A DNA stretch of 64,000 nt. Origin: an uncultured Prevotellaceae bacterium (GTDB lineage: Bacteria; Bacteroidota; Bacteroidia; Bacteroidales; Bacteroidaceae). The stretch is taken from the NCBI GenBank assembly GCA_900315745.1, contig ONAG01000010.1, positions 1 through 64,000 on the forward strand, read 5' to 3'. Shown here in pieces: positions 51,721-60,631 of this stretch. The number at the start of each line of letters is the position of its first letter. Within the stretch, counting starts at the first letter, position 1. The position numbers and the translations under genes were made by a program. The notes under the pieces are model-generated. The model was not told the DNA's origin. It was given only the letters and a program-made list of their open reading frames with translations, and made no database searches.

Positions 51721-53286
51721 ATGAAAAAAATAATATTTGGACTATGTGCTGCCGTCGGGATGCTCACTGCTTGCGACCCATCTATTGATAGCGTCAGCGA
51801 ACCAAAGTCCGACCTTACAGCCGATTTGGTAAACAAGGAGTTCTCCTTCAAGCAGTACTCATTCAATGAGGATACTGGCGAATACACAGAGGCTGCCGAT
51901 GGCAACTATTTCTTCTACACTGTAGGGGCACCATATAAATCGGTGGTCGTTTACAATTTCGATGAAGATGGCAAGGAGGTGATACTCTCACAGACAGGCT
52001 TCAAGGGCAACTTCAAGATTCAGCCCAAGCGTGGTGGCAATCCCAACCAGACCTTCTTTGTGCGTGCTGCCGACAAGGACGGCACCATCGTGGTGGTGCA
52101 GAAAGACGTGGTGGTGTATGTGCCCACAGAACTGCCTCTTGAGATGAAATTCCTCTGCAGTGATAATGGCGAGAAGACTTGGACCTGGGACACCGAATTC
52201 CGTAGTGACGGTGCCGTATGGGGCAACCTCGGTTATGCTCCCGGCGACGGTGATTCGTTCTGCAACGATGGCAATGGCATCTGGTGGGGTGCTGCCCCTG
52301 CAGACTTGGCAGGCCAGCTTGGCCACTCCGACACAGGTGTTGCCACTGGCGAGGAAGACCCTGCTGCTTACATGGTGCTCAACGAGGATGGCAATGTGAA
52401 ATGCTTTGCCGCTGATGGCGTGCAAATCCGCTCGGGCAAGTTCCGCGTGACTCAATGGGACAAGGGCAACCGTTCCTTTGCTTCTGCTGATGGCTCACAG
52501 GCTGCCTGGTCGCTTGGTACGCTCCACACCGATGCAGGATCCATCCTCTTCCCATTCCAGATCAACTCTCACAATGACGGTCATGACAACACCACTTTGC
52601 CTACCGATTTTGAAATCATGCAACTCGATGGCTCTCATCTGAAGTTGATTTATCCGCAGGCAGGTACTGGCAGTTGGCAAGAGGCCACATGGTGGGCATT
52701 CAAGAGCTCTTCTGATGGCAATGGCTCTCTCACCAACTATTCAGAGAAGTCATGGACATGGGACACCGAATTCCGTGGTGATGGTGCCGTATGGGGCAAC
52801 CTCGGTTATGCTCCCGGCGATGGCGATTCGTTCTGCAAAGATGGCAACGGCATCTGGTGGGGGGCTGCCCCAGCAGACTTGGCAGGACAACTTGGCCACT
52901 CTGACACTGGTGCCGCCACAGGTGAGGAAGATTCAGGTGCATACATGACCTTCAACTTCGACAAGGGCACCGTGCAGAGCTTTGACGCCTCGGGCAAGCA
53001 GATTCGCTCGGGCAAGTACGAACTGCAGGGCTTCAAGGGAAAGAGAATCTATCCCTCTGCTGATGGCTCACAGGCAGCTTGGTCGCTTGGCACGCTCCAC
53101 ACCGATGCAGGCTCCATCCTCTTCCCATTCCAGATCAACTCTCATAATGATGGTCATGACAAAACCACTTGTCCTACCGACTTCGAGGTAATGCAACTTG
53201 ATGGCAACCATCTGAAGCTGATTTATCCACAAGCAGGTACTGGCAGTTGGCAAGAGGCCACATGGTGGGCTTTCAAGAAGAAGTAA
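51721..53286 (+). CDS. Surface lipoprotein with tandemly duplicated Trp-rich domain
   Basis: 521 residues. The lipobox (MLTACD) opens a ~150-residue N-terminal part that looks like SusE-type immunoglobulin-like sequence. Two copies of a ~177-residue domain follow, at about 153-331 and 344-521, each starting TWTWDTEFR, with GAVWGNLGYAPGDGDSF and GIWWGAAPADLAGQLGHSDTG, and ending QEATWWAFK. The copies are offset by exactly 191 codons with no indel, so the duplication is recent. Position after SusC/SusD suggests a surface glycan- or ligand-binding protein (SusE/SusF role). The family is not one I recognise. A strong terminator follows. Confidence 0.75.
   Translation: MKKIIFGLCAAVGMLTACDPSIDSVSEPKSDLTADLVNKEFSFKQYSFNEDTGEYTEAADGNYFFYTVGAPYKSVVVYNFDEDGKEVILSQTGFKGNFKIQPKRGGNPNQTFFVRAADKDGTIVVVQKDVVVYVPTELPLEMKFLCSDNGEKTWTWDTEFRSDGAVWGNLGYAPGDGDSFCNDGNGIWWGAAPADLAGQLGHSDTGVATGEEDPAAYMVLNEDGNVKCFAADGVQIRSGKFRVTQWDKGNRSFASADGSQAAWSLGTLHTDAGSILFPFQINSHNDGHDNTTLPTDFEIMQLDGSHLKLIYPQAGTGSWQEATWWAFKSSSDGNGSLTNYSEKSWTWDTEFRGDGAVWGNLGYAPGDGDSFCKDGNGIWWGAAPADLAGQLGHSDTGAATGEEDSGAYMTFNFDKGTVQSFDASGKQIRSGKYELQGFKGKRIYPSADGSQAAWSLGTLHTDAGSILFPFQINSHNDGHDKTTCPTDFEVMQLDGNHLKLIYPQAGTGSWQEATWWAFKKK
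52179..53279 (+). repeat. Two-copy tandem duplication inside the lipoprotein gene
   Basis: Copies at about 52179-52704 and 52752-53277 align at a constant 573-bp offset. Long stretches are nearly identical in DNA. Copy 1 differs mainly around its middle, where codon-level divergence is concentrated. Confidence 0.85.
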
Positions 53287-53310
53287 ACAACGTCTTTATG
53301 ACAATATCAA

Positions 53311-53345
53311 AACCGCTCCACATTGTCTGTGGGGCGGTTTTTTCA
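53311..53345 (+). terminator. Terminator of the SusC/SusD/lipoprotein operon
   Basis: AACCGCTCCACA (53311-53322) pairs with TGTGGGGCGGTT (53328-53339) with one G-U pair, followed by a run of T. It separates the first three genes from the membrane/haem-lipoprotein genes. Confidence 0.85.
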
Positions 53346-53417
53346 AAGTAGGTGACATGCCTAAATTTGGCATTATTTCAGCCACATTGGCAAAGATTTG
53401 TCAAAATAGGGGTTTTT

Positions 53418-53449
53418 CTTGCAAGTGTTAATGATTTTTCTTAATTTTG
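53418..53449 (+). promoter_or_regulatory. Promoter of the DUF4369 - module operon
   Basis: CTTG (53418-53421, one base off TTTG), 20-base spacer, TAATTTTG (53442-53449). It precedes the start codon by about 60 bp. Confidence 0.6.
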
Positions 53450-53510
53450 CACAATTAGAGGCGTGACGTTCTTTCTCGCCTAAGACAAACTGCATTTAAT
53501 AAACTATCAC

Positions 53511-54140
53511 ATGAGAAATATTCTTTATGCAGCCATGTCGGTCATGCTTTTATATGGCATGATGGCATGTACGCATGCAGACAGGGAAAGTTGCCGCATC
53601 CATGGCGTGGTGGAGAATCCACAGCTCAATGGCAAGCAGATATTCCTTGTGCCGCTGGAAAACAGTTCGGCAGAAGCCGTTGACTCCGTATATATCCAAG
53701 ATGGCAAGTTTGAATTTGTCACCGACACCTGCCACATGGCGCAGATCATCATGGACTATCATTTCAGGGATGGCGTTCAGCGGTTGCTTGTCATCACTGA
53801 GCCAGGTGACATAAACGTGACGATAGGAGAGGTGAGCAGTTCGTCGGGGACTCCTGGCAACGACTCTTTGGAAGTATGGAAGAAGGCTACCGAGAAGCAC
53901 CAACGCGAGATGGGCACCTTCCGACGTGCGGCTAAGGAAATGGAGAAGACTGACAAGGCAAAGGCAATACAATTGTTGGAAAAGGCCGACAGCGTGCATC
54001 TCGCATACAAGAAATACACACGTCAGATGGCTGCATCATTTGGCGAGAGCACCTTGGGCGAATTCTTGGGAGGGCTGTACCCCACCAAATATCCCAAGCA
54101 GATGCCTGATGGGACAATAGACACAGTATATGTGGAATAG
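53511..54140 (+). CDS. DUF4369 family lipoprotein
   Basis: 209 residues. The signal ends in a lipobox (GMMAC). The DUF4369 domain (CRIHGVVENPQLNGKQIFLVPLENSS, DSVYIQDGKFEFV, LLVITEPGDINVTIG) occupies about 27-120, and a charged helical region follows. DUF4369 usually precedes a thioredoxin-like AhpC/TSA domain; here that domain is absent and the protein stops after the helical region. It is the first gene of the second transcription unit, with the membrane protein gene starting 9 bp later. Its role is unknown. Confidence 0.78.
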   Translation: MRNILYAAMSVMLLYGMMACTHADRESCRIHGVVENPQLNGKQIFLVPLENSSAEAVDSVYIQDGKFEFVTDTCHMAQIIMDYHFRDGVQRLLVITEPGDINVTIGEVSSSSGTPGNDSLEVWKKATEKHQREMGTFRRAAKEMEKTDKAKAIQLLEKADSVHLAYKKYTRQMAASFGESTLGEFLGGLYPTKYPKQMPDGTIDTVYVE

Positions 54141-54149
54141 CATCATCGT

Positions 54150-55961
54150 ATGAAGCATATCGCCAATATTTCGAAATGGTTGCTGACTTTGGCATTTGGT
54201 GTCGCCGTTGCCTTGTTTTGGGCGTTGCCCTATCAGTCAGTTCTCTCTTTTCAGGAGCAATATCAGTTGTTCCTTTTCGACTCCGATTATTTTTGTGAGA
54301 TAGTGATGGTTCCAGGAGGCTTTGCCGCATACATGGGGGAATTCATTACTCAGTTCTATTTCATACCTGTGTTGGGTGCCTGTTTGCTTGCCATCCTCTA
54401 CGTGCTCTTGCAAGTCATGGTGTGGAAGCTTGCCAAGCTCAACGGTGCGAACACAGCATACTATCCCCTTAGTTTCATACCCTCGCTGATGCTGTGGGCG
54501 TACATGGGCGACGAGAATGTGATGGTTGCCTTTGTCATCGACCTTCTGGCTGCCGTGGCACTGATGCTCCTTTATCATGTGGTTGGTGGCAACAAAGCCC
54601 TGCCAAACCGCAAATGGCAGAAGGTGGCGTTTCTGTTGGTGGCATTGCCTGTGACATATTTGCTTGCAGGACCATGTGTGCTGATAGTTCCCATTTATGT
54701 CATGCTCTTCGAGGCTTTGCGCGGTCGTCTGCCCTATGGCATTTTAGGTGTGGCATCCATGTTGTGGATATTGGCGTTCATACTGATAGGAGCTCGTTGG
54801 TGGCCTTATCCACAGTCCAACCTTTTGTTTGGAATCAGCGACTACCGATATCCAGTCTATGCACCTGGTGACGAACTGATATTGGTGATTGTCACCGCTT
54901 GCATACCATTGTTTATGAGCAAGTTGCCTGTCATGCGCCGTACACTGTTGGTAGGCGGTTGTCTTTTAGCGGTTGTCTTTGGCGCAGCGGCATTTTTCAT
55001 ACCACGTTCCTACGACCCATTGAAATACGAGCTCATCAAGTATGACTTCCATGTGAGAACCAAGCAGTGGAGCAAGATTGTGGCACAGGCAGAGCGCAAG
55101 CAGCCCACAAGTCCGTTTGCCGTGTCGTGTGTCAACCTTGCCTTGGCAATGCGTGGCGAACTGAGCGACAGGCTTTTCGATTTCTACCAGAATGGCGCCG
55201 AGGGACTTTTCCCCTCTTTCCGGCGTGACATGACATCGCCACTACCCACATGCGAGGCATTCTTCCAGTTGGGTATGATAAATGATTCCGAACGTTATGC
55301 TTTTGAGGCACAAGAAGCCATTCCCAACCATCGCAAGAGCGGACGACTAACCAAGAGGTTGGTGGAATGCAACATCATCAATGGGCATTATGAGGTGGCT
55401 AAAAAGTACTTGCGTATGTTGTCGAAGACGATTTTCTATTCCAAATGGGCAAAGGAACAAATGCAGCTCATTGACCAAGACAAGGTGGAGAGCGACGCCG
55501 TTTATGCAAAGGCGAGAGCCTTCAGGCAGAAGAAGCAAGACTACCTGTTCAGCGACACCGAGATGGACCAGATGCTCGGTTTGCTGTTTGTCCAGAATTA
55601 CGACAACCGCATGGCATACGAATATCTGATATGCTATGAATTGCTACAGTGCGACATGGAGCGGTTCAATGAGTATTATCCCTTGGGACAGTATGCCAAG
55701 TTCGACCATATCCCCAAGGCATACCAGCAAGCGCTTGTCATGCAGTGGACACAGGAGCACAGCAGTTTTGAAGGCATGCCGTGGAGCATCAGTCCTGCAA
55801 CATGCCAGTTGCTCACGCAGTTTGTTGGCATATACATGAAGAACCCCAAAGACCATGCACTGAAGACACCTCCTCTCGCCAACACTTTCTGGGCATATTC
55901 CCTCGTACCGGAAGAGGGTAGGGAGAAGAAGGAGAAACAACCAATGAGAGATATTTACTGA
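54150..55961 (+). CDS. Polytopic membrane protein with helical C-terminal half, copy 1 (DUF6057-like)
   Basis: 603 residues. About eight transmembrane segments lie within residues 10-285. After the first is a conserved loop, QEQYQLFLFDSDYF, then PGGFAAYMGEFITQFYF. From ~290 the protein is soluble and helical, TPR-like in spacing (KYELIKYDFHVRTKQW, AVSCVNLALAMRG, CEAFFQLGMINDSERYAFEA, KRLVECNIINGHYEVAKKYL). I believe it is the DUF6057 family, whose function is unknown. The second copy is at 57469. It is followed 1 bp later by the CXXCH/PD40 lipoprotein gene, so the two products probably act together. Confidence 0.78.
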   Translation: MKHIANISKWLLTLAFGVAVALFWALPYQSVLSFQEQYQLFLFDSDYFCEIVMVPGGFAAYMGEFITQFYFIPVLGACLLAILYVLLQVMVWKLAKLNGANTAYYPLSFIPSLMLWAYMGDENVMVAFVIDLLAAVALMLLYHVVGGNKALPNRKWQKVAFLLVALPVTYLLAGPCVLIVPIYVMLFEALRGRLPYGILGVASMLWILAFILIGARWWPYPQSNLLFGISDYRYPVYAPGDELILVIVTACIPLFMSKLPVMRRTLLVGGCLLAVVFGAAAFFIPRSYDPLKYELIKYDFHVRTKQWSKIVAQAERKQPTSPFAVSCVNLALAMRGELSDRLFDFYQNGAEGLFPSFRRDMTSPLPTCEAFFQLGMINDSERYAFEAQEAIPNHRKSGRLTKRLVECNIINGHYEVAKKYLRMLSKTIFYSKWAKEQMQLIDQDKVESDAVYAKARAFRQKKQDYLFSDTEMDQMLGLLFVQNYDNRMAYEYLICYELLQCDMERFNEYYPLGQYAKFDHIPKAYQQALVMQWTQEHSSFEGMPWSISPATCQLLTQFVGIYMKNPKDHALKTPPLANTFWAYSLVPEEGREKKEKQPMRDIY

Positions 55962-55962
55962 T

Positions 55963-57447
55963 ATGGCATATCATCACAACACAATATTTTGGAATCTTTG
56001 CGTGGCAGCGTGCATCCTTCTGTGTGCTGCATGCACTTCAAAGCCCGACAACCCCACTCCTGTGGACAAGTTGCCACCTATCTACCCCGACTATGTGGGA
56101 GTCACCATACCAGATGGCATAGCCCCACTCAACTTCTCGTTGGCTGATGGCATGGATGGCTGCATCGACGTAGTGGTGAAAGGAGAGAAGGGAGGAATGC
56201 TGCACGCCAATGGCGACCATGCCGACTTCGATATAGACGACTGGCACGAACTGACAAGGCAGAACAAGGGAGCAAGGCTGACTTTCACCGTATGCGTTTG
56301 CGTGGACGGACAATGGAGCCAGTATCGTGACTTCGATGTCATGGTGAGCGACGACGACCTGGATGAATGGGGACTTACCTATCGGCGCATAGCTCCAGGA
56401 TATGAGGTTTATGGCAAGATGGGATTATACCAGAGAGACCTCTCCACTTTCGACGAATATGCCATAATAGAGAATACTGCCGTGCCTGGAGCATGTCTCA
56501 ACTGCCACGTCGCCAATCGCACCAACCCGGAGCAGTTCACTTTCCACGTCAGGGGAGACAAGGGAGCCACCATCATCCAGCGACAAGGACAGGTGGAGGT
56601 GCTCAAGGCAAGAAACGATAGTATCGGAGGGTCGTTAGTATATCCCTATTGGCATCCATCTGGCAAATACGTGGCATATTCCACCAATCTCACCAACCAG
56701 TCGTTCCATGCTGTGGCAGAAGAGCGGATAGAGGTCTTCGACCATGCCTCCGACGTGCTTGTTTATTGTCCCGAAACACATGAGATACTGCGCGACTCGG
56801 CATTGGCAACCGCAGACCATTTTGAGAATTATCCCGTCTTCTCGCCCGATGGCAAGACACTCTATTACTGTGCAGCAGAGAAGAAGGAGATACCACAGGA
56901 ATACAAGGACATACGCTATAACATCTGCAAGGTGGGGTTCGACCCTGAGCGTGGCATTGTCGTTGGCGAGCCCGATACCATCTTCAACGCAAGACAGATG
57001 GGAAAGAGCGCCAATCATCCAAGACCATCCTACGACGGACGCTTCCTGCTCTTCACCATGAGCGACTATGGCTGCTTCCCCATCTGGCACAAGGAGGCAG
57101 ACCAATGGCTCCTCGACCTGAGCAGTGGGGAGGCGCGTGCGCTCGACGAAGTGAACAGCGACGACACCGACAGCTACCACAACTGGAGCGTCAACTCAAG
57201 GTGGATGGTTTTCACGTCGCGCAGGGGCAATGGGTATTACACGCAGTTGTACCTCGCTCACGTAGATAAGAAAGGGAGGGTGTCGAAGCCCTTCCTGCTG
57301 CCACAGCGCTACCCATGGGAATATTACGACGAGACGCCATACTCGTTCAACACACCCGATTTCACCAAGACGCGGGTGGATTTTGACCGTCATGCCGCAG
57401 CCCTTGCCATCAGTGCTGAAAAGCGTGTGCCAACAGTGGTGAAATAA
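55963..57447 (+). CDS. PD40-propeller lipoprotein with one CXXCH haem motif, copy 1
   Basis: 494 residues. The lipobox LLCAAC places the lipid-modified Cys at residue 24. A beta-rich N-terminal domain includes YPDYVGVTIPDGIAPLNF and HANGDHADFDIDDWHEL. CLNCH (178-182), in the context TAVPGACLNCHVANRTNP, fits covalent c-type haem attachment. WD40-like PD40 blades follow (YWHPSGKYVAYSTN, NYPVFSPDGKTLYY, RPSYDGRFLLFT, NWSVNSRWMVFTSRRG). Single-haem lipoproteins of this build are not a family whose function I can name. All marker segments recur in copy 2 at 59079. It is probably periplasmic-facing or surface-exposed and anchored in a membrane. Confidence 0.8.
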   Translation: MAYHHNTIFWNLCVAACILLCAACTSKPDNPTPVDKLPPIYPDYVGVTIPDGIAPLNFSLADGMDGCIDVVVKGEKGGMLHANGDHADFDIDDWHELTRQNKGARLTFTVCVCVDGQWSQYRDFDVMVSDDDLDEWGLTYRRIAPGYEVYGKMGLYQRDLSTFDEYAIIENTAVPGACLNCHVANRTNPEQFTFHVRGDKGATIIQRQGQVEVLKARNDSIGGSLVYPYWHPSGKYVAYSTNLTNQSFHAVAEERIEVFDHASDVLVYCPETHEILRDSALATADHFENYPVFSPDGKTLYYCAAEKKEIPQEYKDIRYNICKVGFDPERGIVVGEPDTIFNARQMGKSANHPRPSYDGRFLLFTMSDYGCFPIWHKEADQWLLDLSSGEARALDEVNSDDTDSYHNWSVNSRWMVFTSRRGNGYYTQLYLAHVDKKGRVSKPFLLPQRYPWEYYDETPYSFNTPDFTKTRVDFDRHAAALAISAEKRVPTVVK

Positions 57448-57468
57448 CAAGGTTCCCGCTGAAAAACA

Positions 57469-59082
57469 ATGACCATGAAGACAAGAAAGACATCAATATT
57501 CAAATCGATGGGCGTGTCCATCATCTTGGGGATTGCCGTATTCCTCTTTTGGGGTTGGGCATATCCTCATGCCTTATCCTATCAAGAGCAGTACCAGCTG
57601 TTCTTGTGGACAGGCGACTATCTGCTTGATGCACTCCGTATCCCTGGTGGTTTTGCGGCATGGTTGGGTGAGATGGTGGTGCAGTTCTATGTCTTCCCAT
57701 GGTTGGGTGCCTTTCTGCTTTCACTTCTGTTTATCGCCTTGCAACTTGTGGTTGTTGCAGCAATGTCAGAGAAGCATGGCTCGGCATGGCAACTGCTTGG
57801 TCTGCTGCCCCCCATTATGGTTCTAACATTGATGGGCGACGAGAGCGTGCTGTTGTCATATCTCGTGGCTCTCATTTCATCCATAGCCCTTTTCGTTGCC
57901 TTTCGCCGAAAGTCGCTATGGGCAGATGTCATAGTAGTCCCTTTGGCATACTGGCTATTGGGACCGCTGGCATGGTTGTATGTTGTCTTGCGTGTGGTGG
58001 AAAACGGTTGGCGGTGGTTGGTCATGGTTCTTCTGCTCCTTGTGGTGCAGTTGTTGGCATACAGATATTTTCTTCCCCAATGGCCGTTGTATGGAGTTGT
58101 TACAGGACAAGTCTATTATCGCATACCAATGATGACCCCCGTGCTGATGTGGCTGACACCATTGGTGGTGGTAGCCATCATCCTGCTTTCTCGTATGAGC
58201 CATGCCAGATGGATGGTTGCCGTGGAACTTGGAATTGTCGTGGCGGCGGCGTTTCTTGCCGTTGGTGAAGGTTATGAGAAGGAGAAATACGAATTGATAC
58301 GTCAGGATTATCTTGTGCGTAACGAGCGATGGGATGACATCATAGACCGCGCAAGAGACTATCAGGTACACACCGATTTCAGTTCGGTATGCGTCAACCT
58401 CGCCCTCTCGCAGAAACGACAGCTTGCTGAGAAGATGTTCGATTTCTACCAAAGCGGCACTGGAGCTCTCATCATGCCCAGGGTGCGCGACCTGACCTCC
58501 ATGTTGCCGTCGGCAGAGGTGTTTTGGAAACTTGGCATGGTGAATTCCGCACAGAGATACATGTTCGACACCCAGGAGTCGATTCTCAATGGCAAGAAAA
58601 GCGGGCGATGCACTAAGCGTATCGTGGAGTGCATGATGGTAAATGGTCATTACAAGGCGGCAAAAAAACATATTGACCTGCTCAAGAAGTCGCTGTTCTA
58701 CAGGCAATGGGCAAAGGAGGCGGAGACCTTCCTCGGCAATGATGGAAAGGTGGATGCCCACCCCGTGTGGGGCAAGTTGCGCCAATACAGATACAAGGAC
58801 AACTTCCTCTATGAATACTCTGAAATGGACAAGATGCTGGGACTGCTATTCGTCAACAACCCCAAAAACAAGATGGCTCTCGACTACATGCTTGGACAGA
58901 TGTTGCTCAATGGCGATGTGCCTGCCTTCCAGCAGCACTTAGAGTGGGCGCGTCAATACGGTGGATATGTTGACATGCCAAGGGTGTACCGTGACGTGGT
59001 GCAATGCATACAGAGCAACGGACAGGTGCAAGGGTCGCCATACATGAATTACATAAACACCATGAAGGGACAACAGCCATGA
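57469..59082 (+). CDS. Polytopic membrane protein with helical C-terminal half, copy 2 (DUF6057-like)
   Basis: 537 residues, 66 shorter than copy 1, chiefly in loops and at the C-terminus. The conserved loop is QEQYQLFLWTGDYL, then PGGFAAWLGEMVVQFYVF. The soluble helical half starts at ~270 (KYELIRQDYLVRNERW) and includes SVCVNLALSQKRQLAEKMFDFYQSG and CTKRIVECMMVNGHYKAAKKHI, matching copy 1 position by position. The stop overlaps the start of the next lipoprotein gene by ATGA. The two copies differ enough in sequence to suggest an old duplication with specialised partners (inference). Confidence 0.78.
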   Translation: MTMKTRKTSIFKSMGVSIILGIAVFLFWGWAYPHALSYQEQYQLFLWTGDYLLDALRIPGGFAAWLGEMVVQFYVFPWLGAFLLSLLFIALQLVVVAAMSEKHGSAWQLLGLLPPIMVLTLMGDESVLLSYLVALISSIALFVAFRRKSLWADVIVVPLAYWLLGPLAWLYVVLRVVENGWRWLVMVLLLLVVQLLAYRYFLPQWPLYGVVTGQVYYRIPMMTPVLMWLTPLVVVAIILLSRMSHARWMVAVELGIVVAAAFLAVGEGYEKEKYELIRQDYLVRNERWDDIIDRARDYQVHTDFSSVCVNLALSQKRQLAEKMFDFYQSGTGALIMPRVRDLTSMLPSAEVFWKLGMVNSAQRYMFDTQESILNGKKSGRCTKRIVECMMVNGHYKAAKKHIDLLKKSLFYRQWAKEAETFLGNDGKVDAHPVWGKLRQYRYKDNFLYEYSEMDKMLGLLFVNNPKNKMALDYMLGQMLLNGDVPAFQQHLEWARQYGGYVDMPRVYRDVVQCIQSNGQVQGSPYMNYINTMKGQQP

Positions 59083-60545
59083 AAAGCGTGAGAATATTGA
59101 ATATCATCCTCTGCTCCCTGTTGCTGATGGCTTGCGGACATAGGGTGACAAACCCGAAAAAGGTGGCACGACAGCCCGACATCTACCCCGACTATGCGGG
59201 GGTGACCATTCCTGTCGGCGTGGCGCCACTCGACTTCGTCATGGCAGATGAAAGCGTGGAACGCATCGACGTGGTGGCAAGAGGGAGTAAAGGGGGCGAG
59301 ATGCATGCCAATGGAGAGTATGCCGATTTCGACATTGACGATTGGCACCAGCTTACCCGGCAAAACAAGGGTGGTGACATCATCATGACGGTGTGCGCGC
59401 TGAAAGACGGGCAATGGCTGCAGTATGAGGACTTCACCGTTCATGTGAGCAACGTTCCGCTCGACGATTACGGATTGACCTACCGGCGCATACCGCCGGG
59501 GTATGAGGTGGGAGGCGACATTGGCATCTACCAACGAGACATACACACTTTCAAGGAGGAGCCAATACTCACGGAGACCGCTGTGCCGGGAAGGTGCATG
59601 AACTGCCATACTCCAAACCGTACAGACCCCAACTGGATAACAATGCAGATAAGGGGCGACAATGGAGGGACACTCATACAGAAGGGTGGCGTGCAACGCT
59701 GGCTTGACACCAAGACTGACAGCACCAAGGCGGCTGGCAGTTATGCTTACTGGCATCCATCAGGTGATTTCTGCGCATACGCCACCAATGCAGTGCACCA
59801 GTCGTTCTTCGTGGGCAGGAGCAGGCGCATAGAGGCATACCACAGTTTCAGCAACATCGTGGTGCTCGACACAAGAAGCAACGAATTGCTCCTCACCCCG
59901 TTGCTGCAAACCGAGGACTTGGAGATATTCCCGGCATTTTCGCCAGATGGCAAGAGCATCTACTATAGCACATCAAAGCCATGTAATGTGCCGGCAGAGT
60001 ATGACAAGGTGAAATGCAGCATCTGCGCCATTCCGTTCGATGCCGCCACAGGCACATTCGGAGATGTTGTAGATACCTTGCTCAATGCAAGGCTGCTCGG
60101 CAAGAGCTACACCCAGGCACGACCTTCGTATGACGGGCGGTGGCTCATGTACACAGAAACAGAATGCAGCAATTTCCCTGTTTTTCACCCAGAGGCGGAC
60201 TTGTGGCTTATGGACCTGAAGACCCGGGATACGCGGAAACTTGATGAGGTGAATAGTCCCCTTGCAGAGAGTTGGCACAACTGGAGTTCAAACAGTCGGT
60301 GGTTCGTCTTCACCTCAAAACGGGAAGATGGGATGTATGCACAACTGTTTTTAGCCAGTATCGACAGTCAGGGGCGTGCCACAAAGCCTTTCCTGTTGCC
60401 CCAGCGGAACCCAAGAAAGTTCTATCGCGAGATGATGGATTCATACAATGTGCCCGACTTCACCAAGACTCGTGTGGAGTTTGATGTCAAGGAAGCTCAT
60501 AGGCAGGTGTTCCAAGGCGAACGCATTAAAGTCAACATAAAATGA
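59079..60545 (+). CDS. PD40-propeller lipoprotein with one CXXCH haem motif, copy 2
   Basis: 488 residues from the ATG that overlaps the previous stop; the longer open frame upstream runs through the membrane protein gene. Lipobox LLLMAC gives lipid-modified Cys19. The N-terminal domain repeats YPDYAGVTIPVGVAPLDF and HANGEYADFDIDDWHQL. The haem motif is CMNCH (173-177) in TAVPGRCMNCHTPNRTDP. The propeller blades are YWHPSGDFCAYATN, IFPAFSPDGKSIYYS, RPSYDGRWLMYTE and NWSSNSRWFVFTSKR. Conservation of CXXCH between diverged copies argues that the motif is used. Confidence 0.8.
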   Translation: MKSVRILNIILCSLLLMACGHRVTNPKKVARQPDIYPDYAGVTIPVGVAPLDFVMADESVERIDVVARGSKGGEMHANGEYADFDIDDWHQLTRQNKGGDIIMTVCALKDGQWLQYEDFTVHVSNVPLDDYGLTYRRIPPGYEVGGDIGIYQRDIHTFKEEPILTETAVPGRCMNCHTPNRTDPNWITMQIRGDNGGTLIQKGGVQRWLDTKTDSTKAAGSYAYWHPSGDFCAYATNAVHQSFFVGRSRRIEAYHSFSNIVVLDTRSNELLLTPLLQTEDLEIFPAFSPDGKSIYYSTSKPCNVPAEYDKVKCSICAIPFDAATGTFGDVVDTLLNARLLGKSYTQARPSYDGRWLMYTETECSNFPVFHPEADLWLMDLKTRDTRKLDEVNSPLAESWHNWSSNSRWFVFTSKREDGMYAQLFLASIDSQGRATKPFLLPQRNPRKFYREMMDSYNVPDFTKTRVEFDVKEAHRQVFQGERIKVNIK

Positions 60546-60631
60546 CAGTCCAACTCATGCCCCATCATGAGCACCATACAAACAAAAGTAGCAACCTCAA
60601 ACCATTATTCTAAAATGACCGACATATATAT

